20,984 nt of DNA from a virus, in IMG/VR virus record IMGVR_UViG_3300020159_001039, positions 1 to 20,984 of that record, one strand, 5' to 3'. Both the position numbers and the translations under genes were made by a program. Below are positions 9,601-17,989 of the stretch, piece by piece. Numbering within the stretch: position 1 is the stretch's first letter; each line of letters opens with the position of its first letter. Below the pieces are notes generated by a model. It worked only from the letters and a program-made list of their open reading frames with translations. It searched no databases and was not told the DNA's origin.

Positions 9601-10125
9601 AATGGTATCATCATACCTTCAGGTAATACTGAGTATAATGATAATTTTGTTTTTAGTTGTTTGTTGGGTAATAATATAATCACGGAAAACGAAAATAGGT
9701 TCTTCATGTTGTTTGGTAAAGATGTGCTAGCAGACCCTGTTAAATTTGCATCATCTATCACATCACCGGTACAAAATACACCAAATGATGTTGCATGGAA
9801 CTCATTTGTTTTAAATAACTTAGGTTGGAATTTTAATCTTAATTTAACTACAGGTCAATTTGTGAGTCAACCGATACCTAATGGTTTATATTCTAACTAT
9901 GAAGTATCTAAGAAAACTGTTGACGATTCATTTAAGAAATTTAGAGATGATTACTTTAATAATACTTTCAATACCTTTAAACCATACAATGAATCTAAAA
10001 CAAGAATATTGACTTATGAAATAATTTTAACATCTACATCACCATATGATACTGATTTACAAAATATATATTCTAACACTAATTCTTCTGGGGATAAATT
10101 TAATTTGAAAAAAACATTCACATAA
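3613..10125 (+). CDS. Giant multidomain baseplate protein with repeats and OmpA-like domain
   Basis: This 2170-residue protein is far larger than any T4 baseplate protein. Segments in order: residues 70-482, seven full and one partial ~55-residue repeats (N-x-Y-x-P-E-N starts, then GEYxYxDT and a DLExxG turn); 510-980, a body with EFKHRVALELLQQTLGRVN and a NPYRPNY region; 983-1051, a β-rich part with LPDCEKGPNGGRIMWFPPYD and FLGRPEPIYTY, like other phage baseplate/tube-fold domains; 1137-1224, a Cys- and Thr-rich insert; 1228-1463, an OmpA-like domain; 1466-1552, a Pro/Thr/Gln-rich linker; 1553-1730, a conserved-looking domain (FHSITPEGLNARLTFLQQCM, then VLRVGDFFHTKIVID) that could be a tube-initiator-like fold; and a helical C-terminus. 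The stop overlaps the next ATG (TAATG), suggesting coupled translation. A baseplate role is inferred from position and these segments; exact T4 equivalence (gp48/gp54/gp6/gp7) is unknown. Confidence 0.72.
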   Translation: MESPLSFNSSENFRKKLLVRNLPAYRVDGSFSSGDRPAVGEFTILDYAIVDSEQVDVIGDRQERLLYPINQYGPENKNSYGDMVKINFNRNYKTNEGEYGFPDSINSDLETIGNSSELYHIVKNVYKPQNNRNDYGDSVYYINNDNNINTVGSGEYNIVDTFNSFLFQIGNNSEVEHKVLNKYKPNNGGNTDFGNTKYEINNLLTLPSNNQIFGYNITYTINNALEQIGNNQETVLITKNKYSPENSNQYGNTKYSINNDLILGSNQGEYNYGDTIGDALELKGVELRPTLFTNNEYRPENGQSVFEVEPFRIQKNLIIGSGNYGYDDTIGSDLESEGKTDRPILIATNQYGPDNPIKGEAPINRNLQTKSNEGEYGYPDTVSSELEVVGIDERKPTFLQNAWGPEGNQSSEEVDPYRKLKNLTINQGNYDVTDTDQNELEFVGGVKETEAYVKNKYVTGNGDYNTLTIQDLQYTTTGLPYANSDSTFVFVPSTYSPASILISDNPNGSDGSLSQDSQLAALGAKQLQKEFKHRVALELLQQTLGRVNLLNSNVNPDTGEISAKPNLDPFNAIGLLTGNVPIIARNYSITNPDSFLGQGINFAAKLAGTYSPYSYITGEYFDYPDNKGNGPFQNPLSRLGGALGSLFSIKQPANQSSSELFVEFTSVATRSLLYDQLKYNPYRPNYKIGNNLLAPPGVFYIGDRKSSITEEVSPFEQLPLNKDGSGSSNGPVLSYGNVGKLYEGEKLTGALFGLNTRNFYSAGAKDTSTWASTNIVGGLTWTSNAGTGSKNYTLPGKLQGRGGVDFIDDSDFNFDRLSSAYSPSQSSDYGFTPGSILDVTQKLVDAGNQSPNKLEHVGNAINQVSKVFNDGYQELTKGSRVIRYTTPNSIVGANQSAYFEVKGFEYCRVFTKDRPYYTFDELQKPDGNIRKYTNSVLDSTFNLNIAPLGGVDSTNIKDGRVKKYMLSLENLSWRTSNKPGYTYEDLPDCEKGPNGGRIMWFPPYDLSFDESISTGWQDNTFLGRPEPIYTYTNTSRKGNISFKVIVDHPSIMNVLVDKELENESSNETINQVIDSFFAGCTKYDLYDLVKKFPMFTPSDVFEVQLLNTPEDVKTFTEILPNTVIEQEIIEKKIPPDPIPTPAPCTSWQISVGTTTTDVSYTDCDDNLIVLSALTSTATTVCVKRNSVPTFTVSDVANTVTNTTQPCSTPPTVTVTPPLVTEAPIENQFPEVGFFFHNDYPDPSDSYRIYASKPYDFWLNIYKGLKTKYLNLGGNSNPATSHDFGKALDKIIKYDDATYVDYTSQLLSSGSDLIEKNTYLADYIETRKDPITEFFSFIESEFTEAQNFVNKISIALDAGETVSFELLGSASALNSNSYNINLSRRRIDSVMQWMFNQKTPKGIKLEKYYTDKKLTIKMTPSGESGKLLEPKYASISCTRDYENESNEGVVSVNAMACRRVKIVNLKVSNNNAQTQTPPAQTQTSPVNNNGDTSVMDPLPPNTASGVNTQPVDPTIELPPYINPVPSGNTDTNITPPSSSVKPPSGKITPKKRTDLTKRLARKLLTECNYFELVKRENPMIYDGIKSKIKHFHPVFHSITPEGLNARLTFLQQCMRPGDTIPTVSKDGNNTKLIYNDVTNSVFGAPPVCVLRVGDFFHTKIVIDSLSIKYEDGRFDLNPEGIGVQPMIADVNLGFNFIGGHGLAGPIATLQNALSFNYYANTEMYDERAEATEDVTSQYDAEIFEDIKNQIGVIEADDDRLNSTEGGVPIGVPVTTYLDPNNLNLVSGTISYTEIMKKLVDSTKSSLTTTIDTLEKINSEFLIGGLQILTKDRKYIDGHIGVGTTDNVKIFGKADTIQGKVENLITKAKEDVDNDLCPAIDLVANQNFSDQDIRKIKNQIKSLIDAKQDVLIGSLENYATQIGNEELKLINIIDKVNYVNNAHDGYINNKGNVIVYNISGTTQITPPNAASVTNTLQELNADTDEIKKSLEKFYNQINNGIIIPSGNTEYNDNFVFSCLLGNNIITENENRFFMLFGKDVLADPVKFASSITSPVQNTPNDVAWNSFVLNNLGWNFNLNLTTGQFVSQPIPNGLYSNYEVSKKTVDDSFKKFRDDYFNNTFNTFKPYNESKTRILTYEIILTSTSPYDTDLQNIYSNTNSSGDKFNLKKTFT
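3820..5060 (+). repeat. Degenerate protein repeats (7 full + 1 partial, ~53-59 residues each)
   Basis: Units begin at residues 70, 124, 181, 240, 295, 349, 402 and 455 of the 2170-residue protein. Each starts with N-x-Y/W-x-P-E/N-N. Most full units then carry a YG/INN-type stretch, a GEY-G/N-Y-x-DT motif and an acidic D/E-L-E-x-x-G. The DNA units (159-177 bp) have diverged strongly, so this is an old protein repeat and not a recent tandem duplication. Confidence 0.85.
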
Positions 10126-10442
10126 TGAAATATTATAATAGATATGATGATTTTTTAATTAACGGTACCCCAACCGTGGTACCATTTTTAAATATACCAC
10201 CAAGATCAACGGACCAAAGATATGTCTACAGAACTAATCAAAGTAGACTTGATAAAGTTAGTTATGAAAAATATGGGACACCATATTTCAGTTGGTTAAT
10301 TTTGGCTGCAAATCCACTTTTTGGTGGATTAGAACAGGATATACCTGATGGTACAATATTAATTATACCATTTCCGTTAGTTGCTGCCCTGCAAGACTAC
10401 AAATCTGCATTAGATACACATATTTTTTATTATGGCAGGTAA
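10125..10442 (+). CDS. LysM-like baseplate wedge protein (gp53-like)
   Basis: This 105-residue protein contains a LysM-like core: RLDKVSYEKYGTPYFSWLIL (residues about 41-60), then AANPL, then IPDGTILIIP near residues 74-83. T4 gp53 (196 residues) includes a LysM-like fold and joins wedges around the hub, and small LysM proteins occur in many contractile-tail baseplate loci, usually beside the hub gene. The present protein is only about half the length of gp53, so it may be equivalent to its LysM part or to a tail protein X. Its ATG overlaps the previous stop by one base, and its last 11 bases overlap the start of the 2431-residue hub-like gene, so the three are likely translated in a coupled way. 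Confidence 0.7.
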   Translation: MKYYNRYDDFLINGTPTVVPFLNIPPRSTDQRYVYRTNQSRLDKVSYEKYGTPYFSWLILAANPLFGGLEQDIPDGTILIIPFPLVAALQDYKSALDTHIFYYGR

Positions 10443-13400
10443 GTTTTCAAACACAAAAAAAATATTTGTTGAAACGGAATATGATAACGTTATTTTAGTA
10501 AACCCAAATGAGGTTTATGCTGACGATAATGCAACCGCATCCCCTAGATTGGTAGACCACGAAGACTTGGTATATTATGCTAATTTAGAAACATTTATTA
10601 TTCCTAGAACAAAATTAGCAATTGGTAAAAGTTTAGAATCACCAGTATATAATACTATTGCAACAATATTTGGTGGTGATGACGATTTAAAAATAAACTT
10701 TTTAAAACCAAAAGGCGGTAAAACTAATTTTGATACAAGTTGGTCCGACCAAATAACTGGCGATAATAGTAGAACGGGTGGGGGATTAAATCAAAAAACA
10801 GAACAAGTCGTTAATGTTGATGGGTCACCTAAATTTAAAAATAGTGTAAGTAATTACGAAGACACCCAATTATTGGGAATCAAATCTATTAGGGTTAGTA
10901 TTAAAGGAACTGGAGTTCCTGAAGTTAATATAGAAATGATAGACATTCAAGGTAGGTCTCTTTTTGAGCAAGGTGAAAATTCATTATATTCTGCGTTCTT
11001 TAACTTTCCATACCCATTATTTTATCTAACACTTAAAGGTTATTACGGTAAGGCTATAAGATATCGATTATCTTTAATGTCATTCAATGCTAAATTTGAC
11101 GCTGACACTGGAAATTACAACATCAGTTTGAAACTTGTTGGTAAATTTACGGCACTTCTTTTTGATACTCCTTTACAATACGCTCAGACAGCCCCAAAAA
11201 TGTATAATACTCAGATAACTGAGACAGACCCAATAAGCAAGACTGTTAGACAATTAAATACGTATAAGGGTAGACAAAAGTTACATGAGGTTTACCAAAT
11301 CTATAAAAGAAAGGGGTTAATTGCTAGTGATTTTGATGAAATATCGATAGATGAGTTTACTTATCGAGTGAATAACTACGTAAAAGTAATTTTAGATTCA
11401 TTAATAAATGATAAAAAAGGTGATTTTACACAACTTAATGATATCATAGATTACAGAGAAAATTTAACAAAACTAAAAAAAGAAGTTTACGAAAATTCGT
11501 TAAATAATTTTTTAGATAGGAGTAGTTACTACGTTGTTGAAACAAATGGAGCGAATGAAATATATTATCCATTTAGAAAAGAAATATCGGACCAAACTAA
11601 AGAAGAATACAAAACAAAAACAAACGAAAGGATTACTACTTATGTTGAAAATCTTAAAAACAACACAACATTTGGTACTAATTCAAAAGATGCTAAAAAA
11701 CAAATTCCTGTAACACTAAAAAATAGTAGTGACGTAATAAAAAAATTAGATTTTATTAGTTGGATTGGTAATGAAAAAAACGTACAAAACACATTTTACT
11801 TTAGGACGGGGAAACAATATGACCCAAACAATCCTGATATAGTTGAGGACTACCAAAAGTTCGTATTGGATGAACAAAAAAACGCACAATTAACAACAAA
11901 GGTATTACAAAATGGTGCTTGGGTTAATGAGACTCCCGATTACTTTGTTTTTGGGGACCAGCTAGTAAATAATGGTCTTTATGTAAAAAATAGTTATTTG
12001 TTTAAGTTAGACCAAATGGAAAAAACTTTAAACACAAATGAAGAAACAATTGAAAAAGAGTTAGGTGGTTTATTGGCGGATGCTGCAACAGCTAATTTAG
12101 GTTTTGTTCCAACTATTAGAAATGTGTTTGCGGTTATAATGGCTGGTGCCGATGCGTTTTATAGGTTAATGGAGGAGGTGCATCAAGATGCTTGGAATGT
12201 TAGGGATGATGCCGCAAGATTAAGGTCTGTTATACCACCTGAAAAATCATTTTCACCTGAGGCTCTTAAATCATTACAAACATCTAGTGGGGAATTAAAT
12301 AAGGATAACGTTATTTATCCTTGGCCTTTATATTTTACATTAGAAAAACAAAAAGACGGGAGAGAATTATATACTATACAATATCCTGGAGACTCTAAAG
12401 TTATTAATCAAACCAGAGGTTATGATTATAGAATTTGGCCTGAAATTGGTTTCGTCGAGGCATATTTAAAAGGTTCCACAGAAAAGGCAAAACCTGTGGA
12501 GGGTAACCTTTACGAAAATCCATTGGATACTACTAAGTTTGTTTCTGCAAATGCTTTAGAGTTCCCATTTAAAACATTACCCTACCAAGATTTAGATGCT
12601 ATAAAAACGTTTTATGAAATATTCGAACGTTCATACATTATTGCACATTACAGTAAGTTAGACCCAACCGTTGTATCACCAAAACAAATAGATAAATTCT
12701 ATGGTGATATTGAAAGTAAAAATATAAGTTTAGTTGCTTCTGATGATATTTCATTAAATAAGACATTAAAGGAGTTAAAACTTAATTTAACAACCTTGTT
12801 AGATTACATGAAAAAAATATCAAGTAACGGACAAGGTGATAGTTGGCAAACATATTTAAGAAGTTTATTCAAAACTGAATACTTAGAAAATATGTTAAAA
12901 GTACAAGATGAAATTTATAGTATTGATACTTTAAGTTCTAGAAGTTTAAAAGTATCCTCAGACCAACCATTAGTTACTAATTTAACGGATTATTTAAAAA
13001 GTACCGATAGCTCAAAACTAAATGCCTTAGACACATACCCTTTTACTAATGTTAATTGGTTAAAAAATAATATGTCTAACGGATTTACTTTAAATTCATT
13101 TGAAGAATTTAACGACACCACTAAAACTTTTGTTTATTTACAAGATAAAAAGACAATAGCAAGAATTAATGAGACCGAAACTTATAATAACATTAAATTA
13201 TTTACTGACGATTATTCTTTAAAAAGTAATGTACAACCTTATATTACTGACCAAACAAATAGTGTGTCGGTAACCACAAGACAGACATTACGAGATTTCT
13301 ACACTTATAGGGAAAATAAAAATTACTACATTACCGAATCGTCAATTGTTTATGGTAACTCTTATAGTGGTCAAGTAGGTGAAAACTATCAAACAACATC

Positions 13401-16400
13401 TTTGTTAAACACACCTTACTTCATTAATTCAATGGTAAATGGTGTTGAGTTAAAAAAGAATAATAATAAGACTGCGTTTGTGCCCTTAGGATATTTATAC
13501 CTTAATTCATTACCGTTAATAACAACAAAAGAAAGGTTGAAAAATATTAATGATGACGACACTATAACGGATTTAGATTATTTGGCATCAACATTTAAAA
13601 AATATTCAGCTATACATCAAGTGCCTTATGCTTGGGTATTGAAATACGGGTCAATTTGGCACAGATACAAAAAGTTTGTAGATACTGGTGTTGATATTTT
13701 AGATAGTGTTTGGAAAGACTTTGATTACGCAGGTTCATACGATCCTGTAACTTCTGCGGTAACTACACAATATACTATTCCTAATTATACGGGAGGTAGT
13801 CAAACTATATCTTTACAAAATACTGAATCATTTCCTACTCCATCTAACCAAACAAAAGATATAATTAACGTGGGGTTTTACCCTAAAGTAATAAATGCCA
13901 TTAATAATTTTGTAATAGGTAAAGATTTATTAACGGGATACACTACGGCCGATTTCCTAACAGCATACACTGAAAATAAACTAAGAATCGGAGTTAATAG
14001 TCAGTCAACGAATTATTTAAATTTTGGGTTTGATACCACAAACATTAATAGATCATTAATAAAACAAAATTTCTACCAATATAGAGAGTTTAGTGCTACA
14101 ACATCAATCAATGAAGGTAATACATCAATCTTACTTTACCCATCGATGGGAGGTATCCCAATTGACCAATCAATATTCGAATGCGTTAACAGTACTAATA
14201 ATTTAACTACCGAACTTTTAAATAATAAATCACTTTATAATGGGTCGGTAAGGTCATTATGGGGGTCATCCCATTTTGGATATTTTGATAATAGTCTAAT
14301 TAAAAAACCATCACCAACACAATATTTAAAAAACATTGCGGAAAGTAATACGGGTCAATACCCTTTCGATTTAGAATCGACACAATCTTATTATTCAAAC
14401 ATAGATGAAATTTTTAGTATCTTCACAGTTGAAATGTTAGATAAATTTGAAGAAAAGTTTTTAGGCTTCTGTAATTTTAATCCTGAAGCAAAAGACCTTT
14501 CATTAAATGATGAGATAATATCACCAACCTATAACCAAACAGGTGGTATACATAATTTAGAAGAAAAATCACTTATTAGTCAAATCAAATCATTATTTGT
14601 AATAAGTAAAAATGGTCTTGATTTTACAAATCAAAATAATGATGGCAAAACATTAGCGACAAAACAAATAAATACGTTTACAGAATCGGTTAAGAAGTTT
14701 TTAAATTTTGATTGTGTTATTAAATTAGGTAACCCTGGACACTTCGATAGAAAATTATTTAATTCATTTTCTAATTTAACTCAATTTGTACCAACCGATA
14801 AATATGAATTTTTACCATATGTTAAAGGTACGTTACCTGGTGACGGAACACCAATAACATTACTACAAAGTATAGCACAAAACAAAGGTGCTTGGGATTC
14901 ATTAAGAAAATATTTGGGGTATTCTACAATACCAAATATAGAATATCAGAACCAAGTTCAGACTGTATACCCGTCAGTACCATTGTCACCAACACCAACA
15001 ACAACGACGTTTACGCCGCCAACACCAAACCAAACATTTAGAACCTTCCAAGATTTATGTACAGGACAATACTTTAATATTATTGATACGAATAATAATT
15101 CTACAACACCATCATTCAATTACGTTAATAATCATGTATGGTTTTTGGAGGTTCTTGATAATACATCACAAGTAAAAAAATTCTGTGCTAGGAAAGTCCC
15201 TAATAGTGCGGTAACAACAACATATAATTTGGAGTTTGACGATAATTATCCTCAAACAAATGCTGTGAATATCACACCTGAAAGCTATTGTTTATCTTTT
15301 TATCAAACACAGATAAATTGCCAACAACCTAATTTAGCAACATCTCTACAATTAGAGTTTGTGGGTAATAGCTCTGTTATCCTACCCGAAACTCCAAATC
15401 AGGACAACATTAACTATTTTAATATTGTTATACCTACCGGTGGATACGCGGTTTATAAATTAACAGGGATACCTGTTTTTGACCCAACAAATTTTGGAAG
15501 TACTCGTTTTTATTCTGCTAACAGTGATATAAATGACCCAAATAATCTTCAATTACCTAAAAGTGGTAATAGTGGTTTAAATACAAACTATGCGAAAGTG
15601 TTTGAGGTTAATAATAACACTTCAGGAAATTATATAATGACCGTTAGTTACAGTATCAATGGCGGAGGCACATATCAAACATTAGTTGCAAATATATCAA
15701 CAGTTGGTGGTAATCAAACAACTATACCTACATCTATAACGGCAACACAAAATCCTACACCACTACCTAATACTCAAAAATCTTATGTAACTGATTTCTT
15801 CATTGATAATGATATCGCATTTACATCTGCGAATATTGAAACGGCATACCCATTAGTTAGATTATATGCTGAACAAAAATTAAAAGACCCTACGTTTAAT
15901 AAAGCAAAATTTACAACATTTATAAATAATTACTTAACGTCACAGTATCAGTTACAAAATGGTATTGTTAATGAAACCTTCACTAACTTAAATCAAATTT
16001 TAAAAGATATTAAAATCACAACAAACAATGAGCCTGTTGCGGTTAATGGTGATAATACAAAATTAAGTCTTTATAACACATTGAAAGGTTTTAACGATAA
16101 ATGGATTGCGGGTTCTGATTTAAAAACTGTAACTCTATTTGAGGACTTTTTATTTATGGATAGGGCAAACAGTGATTTAGGTGATACATATATAGTTGAT
16201 ATACAAAAAGTGCTTAATAGGTTAGATACTGAAAAAAACCCAGACATGAATTTAATGCAGGTTGTTAGTAACATTTTAACCGATAATGAATTTATGTTTA
16301 TGGCAATGCCGGCATATATTAATTTTTATGGTTTACAAGAGTCAGTCAAAAATGGTAAACCAGTTCAAGATACTGAAGTTGGTAATTCACTTTTCGGTAC

Positions 16401-17727
16401 ATATTTAGAGGTCGATTATACAAAATCAAGTCCTAAATTTTTATGTCTTTATATGGGTAATCCTTCAGAATACCCTAAACCAAAAGAAAATTCATTTAAC
16501 CGATTTGGTGATGATAGTTTTGATTTAAGAGTACCTGACAATCCATTAAGGATTTCAGACCCAAACAGGGATTATTCAAAAACTAATAGAGTTGTTGGAT
16601 TTAGTGTGGATTTTGGTATACAGAATCAAAGTATATTTAAGAGTCTTGATTTAGATATGTCTGAAATGAAAAACACGTCCGAATCATTTAAAGTGTTCGC
16701 TGATATAGGTAGTTCAGTTTCCGGAGATAAAGTTGGACAACAATCAACATCGATGTATAGTATCTACAAGTCTAGATCCTATTCTTGTGGTGTGCAGTCT
16801 ATGGGTAATGTTATGATACAACCAACTATGTACTTCGTATTGAGACATGTGCCAATGTTTTATGGGCCTTATTGGATTTATGAGGTTAATCATAACGTAT
16901 CGGAAAGAGGTTTTGACACTGACTTTAAAGGTACAAGGATACCTAAATATAGTTTACCAAACGTAAATAATCTATTAGTTAATGTTAATAAGAGAATTTT
17001 AAGTTCATTTAAAGAAAAGATTAAAAAGGTTATACCTGAATCGGAAGTAACTACACAATCACCGGCTGAGATTGAATTAACAAAAGACCCTAATATTGTT
17101 AAAACCCCAGAAGCCCAATGTTTGGATTTAACAAAATACCCAACAGTACCATTCTCACCTTTAATGTCTAAAACGGATACAGTTAACGATGTAATACCTT
17201 TTATTAAGACAGCTACACCTAACGCAAAATTAAGGGCACTATTCTTAGGTATTGCAAAAACTAGACCTTTAAATGGGTTTAATAATGGATCAAATACATT
17301 TAACACTATTAATAATAATTTATATGAGATTACAACATCAAATGAACCAAGAGGTAATCTAGGGTCATTTATTACTGAACAATCTTGTGTTAATATATAC
17401 AACATCAATGTACCTATTGCTAAATTCCCAAATATTGGAACAGCGACTGACTATATGGTATCTTATTATCAAGTTTACGAACCTTTAATTGAAAACTTAA
17501 AAAATGTTAATCCAAATACTAATGTGAATGTTAGTTACGGAAAGGCGTTAGCTCAATTGGCGTCTTGTACTTGGGATACTGCCGCAGCAATAACCTCATC
17601 ATTGAATGCTCAACAGATTAAAGACTATACAGAAAATATTATATATTCAGGAGATGCTACAACATATAACATTTTAGTTAATATTTATAAAGATGCTTAT
17701 GAGTATTTTGTACAAAACCCTAACTAA
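10432..17727 (+). CDS. Giant baseplate hub-like protein
   Basis: This is a 2431-residue protein. Residues about 135-260 (IKSIRVSIKG, VNIEMIDIQGRSLFEQGENS, FYLTLKGYYGK) resemble the first tube-like domain of gp27/VgrG-type hubs. Residues about 544-590 form a conserved-looking hydrophobic helix (LGFVPTIRNVFAVIMAGADA). Residues about 1520-1780 are an insert: Thr/Pro linker, a Cys-containing domain (LCTGQYFNIID, VKKFCARKV), then a β-rich domain and a second Thr/Pro linker. Residues 2053-2165 resemble the late-control/hub domain, with MGNVMIQPTMYFVLRHVPMF and a YEVNHN turn before FKGTRIPKY. Residues about 2230-2431 look like a decayed wall-hydrolase-type domain (LGIAKTRPLNG, INNNLYEI). It probably seats the tube and spike at the baseplate centre. 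The gp27 relationship is inferred; a separate gp5-like spike gene is not seen here. Confidence 0.68.
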   Translation: MAGKFSNTKKIFVETEYDNVILVNPNEVYADDNATASPRLVDHEDLVYYANLETFIIPRTKLAIGKSLESPVYNTIATIFGGDDDLKINFLKPKGGKTNFDTSWSDQITGDNSRTGGGLNQKTEQVVNVDGSPKFKNSVSNYEDTQLLGIKSIRVSIKGTGVPEVNIEMIDIQGRSLFEQGENSLYSAFFNFPYPLFYLTLKGYYGKAIRYRLSLMSFNAKFDADTGNYNISLKLVGKFTALLFDTPLQYAQTAPKMYNTQITETDPISKTVRQLNTYKGRQKLHEVYQIYKRKGLIASDFDEISIDEFTYRVNNYVKVILDSLINDKKGDFTQLNDIIDYRENLTKLKKEVYENSLNNFLDRSSYYVVETNGANEIYYPFRKEISDQTKEEYKTKTNERITTYVENLKNNTTFGTNSKDAKKQIPVTLKNSSDVIKKLDFISWIGNEKNVQNTFYFRTGKQYDPNNPDIVEDYQKFVLDEQKNAQLTTKVLQNGAWVNETPDYFVFGDQLVNNGLYVKNSYLFKLDQMEKTLNTNEETIEKELGGLLADAATANLGFVPTIRNVFAVIMAGADAFYRLMEEVHQDAWNVRDDAARLRSVIPPEKSFSPEALKSLQTSSGELNKDNVIYPWPLYFTLEKQKDGRELYTIQYPGDSKVINQTRGYDYRIWPEIGFVEAYLKGSTEKAKPVEGNLYENPLDTTKFVSANALEFPFKTLPYQDLDAIKTFYEIFERSYIIAHYSKLDPTVVSPKQIDKFYGDIESKNISLVASDDISLNKTLKELKLNLTTLLDYMKKISSNGQGDSWQTYLRSLFKTEYLENMLKVQDEIYSIDTLSSRSLKVSSDQPLVTNLTDYLKSTDSSKLNALDTYPFTNVNWLKNNMSNGFTLNSFEEFNDTTKTFVYLQDKKTIARINETETYNNIKLFTDDYSLKSNVQPYITDQTNSVSVTTRQTLRDFYTYRENKNYYITESSIVYGNSYSGQVGENYQTTSLLNTPYFINSMVNGVELKKNNNKTAFVPLGYLYLNSLPLITTKERLKNINDDDTITDLDYLASTFKKYSAIHQVPYAWVLKYGSIWHRYKKFVDTGVDILDSVWKDFDYAGSYDPVTSAVTTQYTIPNYTGGSQTISLQNTESFPTPSNQTKDIINVGFYPKVINAINNFVIGKDLLTGYTTADFLTAYTENKLRIGVNSQSTNYLNFGFDTTNINRSLIKQNFYQYREFSATTSINEGNTSILLYPSMGGIPIDQSIFECVNSTNNLTTELLNNKSLYNGSVRSLWGSSHFGYFDNSLIKKPSPTQYLKNIAESNTGQYPFDLESTQSYYSNIDEIFSIFTVEMLDKFEEKFLGFCNFNPEAKDLSLNDEIISPTYNQTGGIHNLEEKSLISQIKSLFVISKNGLDFTNQNNDGKTLATKQINTFTESVKKFLNFDCVIKLGNPGHFDRKLFNSFSNLTQFVPTDKYEFLPYVKGTLPGDGTPITLLQSIAQNKGAWDSLRKYLGYSTIPNIEYQNQVQTVYPSVPLSPTPTTTTFTPPTPNQTFRTFQDLCTGQYFNIIDTNNNSTTPSFNYVNNHVWFLEVLDNTSQVKKFCARKVPNSAVTTTYNLEFDDNYPQTNAVNITPESYCLSFYQTQINCQQPNLATSLQLEFVGNSSVILPETPNQDNINYFNIVIPTGGYAVYKLTGIPVFDPTNFGSTRFYSANSDINDPNNLQLPKSGNSGLNTNYAKVFEVNNNTSGNYIMTVSYSINGGGTYQTLVANISTVGGNQTTIPTSITATQNPTPLPNTQKSYVTDFFIDNDIAFTSANIETAYPLVRLYAEQKLKDPTFNKAKFTTFINNYLTSQYQLQNGIVNETFTNLNQILKDIKITTNNEPVAVNGDNTKLSLYNTLKGFNDKWIAGSDLKTVTLFEDFLFMDRANSDLGDTYIVDIQKVLNRLDTEKNPDMNLMQVVSNILTDNEFMFMAMPAYINFYGLQESVKNGKPVQDTEVGNSLFGTYLEVDYTKSSPKFLCLYMGNPSEYPKPKENSFNRFGDDSFDLRVPDNPLRISDPNRDYSKTNRVVGFSVDFGIQNQSIFKSLDLDMSEMKNTSESFKVFADIGSSVSGDKVGQQSTSMYSIYKSRSYSCGVQSMGNVMIQPTMYFVLRHVPMFYGPYWIYEVNHNVSERGFDTDFKGTRIPKYSLPNVNNLLVNVNKRILSSFKEKIKKVIPESEVTTQSPAEIELTKDPNIVKTPEAQCLDLTKYPTVPFSPLMSKTDTVNDVIPFIKTATPNAKLRALFLGIAKTRPLNGFNNGSNTFNTINNNLYEITTSNEPRGNLGSFITEQSCVNIYNINVPIAKFPNIGTATDYMVSYYQVYEPLIENLKNVNPNTNVNVSYGKALAQLASCTWDTAAAITSSLNAQQIKDYTENIIYSGDATTYNILVNIYKDAYEYFVQNPN

Positions 17728-17737
17728 CGTATATTTA
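17707..17737 (+). promoter_or_regulatory. Bacteroidetes-like promoter, near-consensus, overlapping TATTTAT
   Basis: TTTG at 17707-17710, 19 bases, then TATATTTA at 17730-17737. The Bacteroidetes primary-sigma consensus is TTTG, 19-21 bases, TAnnTTTG; only the last base differs. The -7 part overlaps a TATTTATA at 17732-17739. It would drive the two small genes at 17754 and 17990. The -33 box lies inside the end of the hub gene. Confidence 0.45.
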
Positions 17738-17753
17738 TATAAAAATAAAAAGT

Positions 17754-17978
17754 ATGAACATGAAAAATTTACTTGATGATTATCTTAAAAAAGATACTCG
17801 TGTAACACAAAGAGATAGTGGTAATGGATACCAAGAAGTTTGTGATTTAGATACTGGTGATTGTTACACAATCAGAATGAAAGACGGTTTGATTGAAAGG
17901 GTGGATAACACTATGAAAACAAATAGAACATTAAAGGTTGAGACACCACAAGGTGTTAAGACATTATTGAATGGTTAA
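17754..17978 (+). CDS. Small hypothetical protein
   Basis: This 74-residue protein is not recognised. It is charged, has no membrane segment, and includes YQEVCDLDTGDCYTIRMKDG in the middle (two cysteines six residues apart, then a β-hairpin-like turn) and a C-terminal KVETPQGVKTLL. The start could be ATG 17754 or ATG 17760, two codons later. An A-rich leader precedes it, and the next gene starts only 11 bases after its stop, so the two form one unit. Its position between baseplate and replication genes does not reveal a function. Confidence 0.65.
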   Translation: MNMKNLLDDYLKKDTRVTQRDSGNGYQEVCDLDTGDCYTIRMKDGLIERVDNTMKTNRTLKVETPQGVKTLLNG

Positions 17979-17989
17979 AAATTAAAAAA

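Noticed and set aside
16890-17408. Minus-strand open frame of 172 codons
   Set aside because: It lies entirely within the 2431-residue gene, whose frame has clear family-like segments there; no promoter or start signal on the minus strand.
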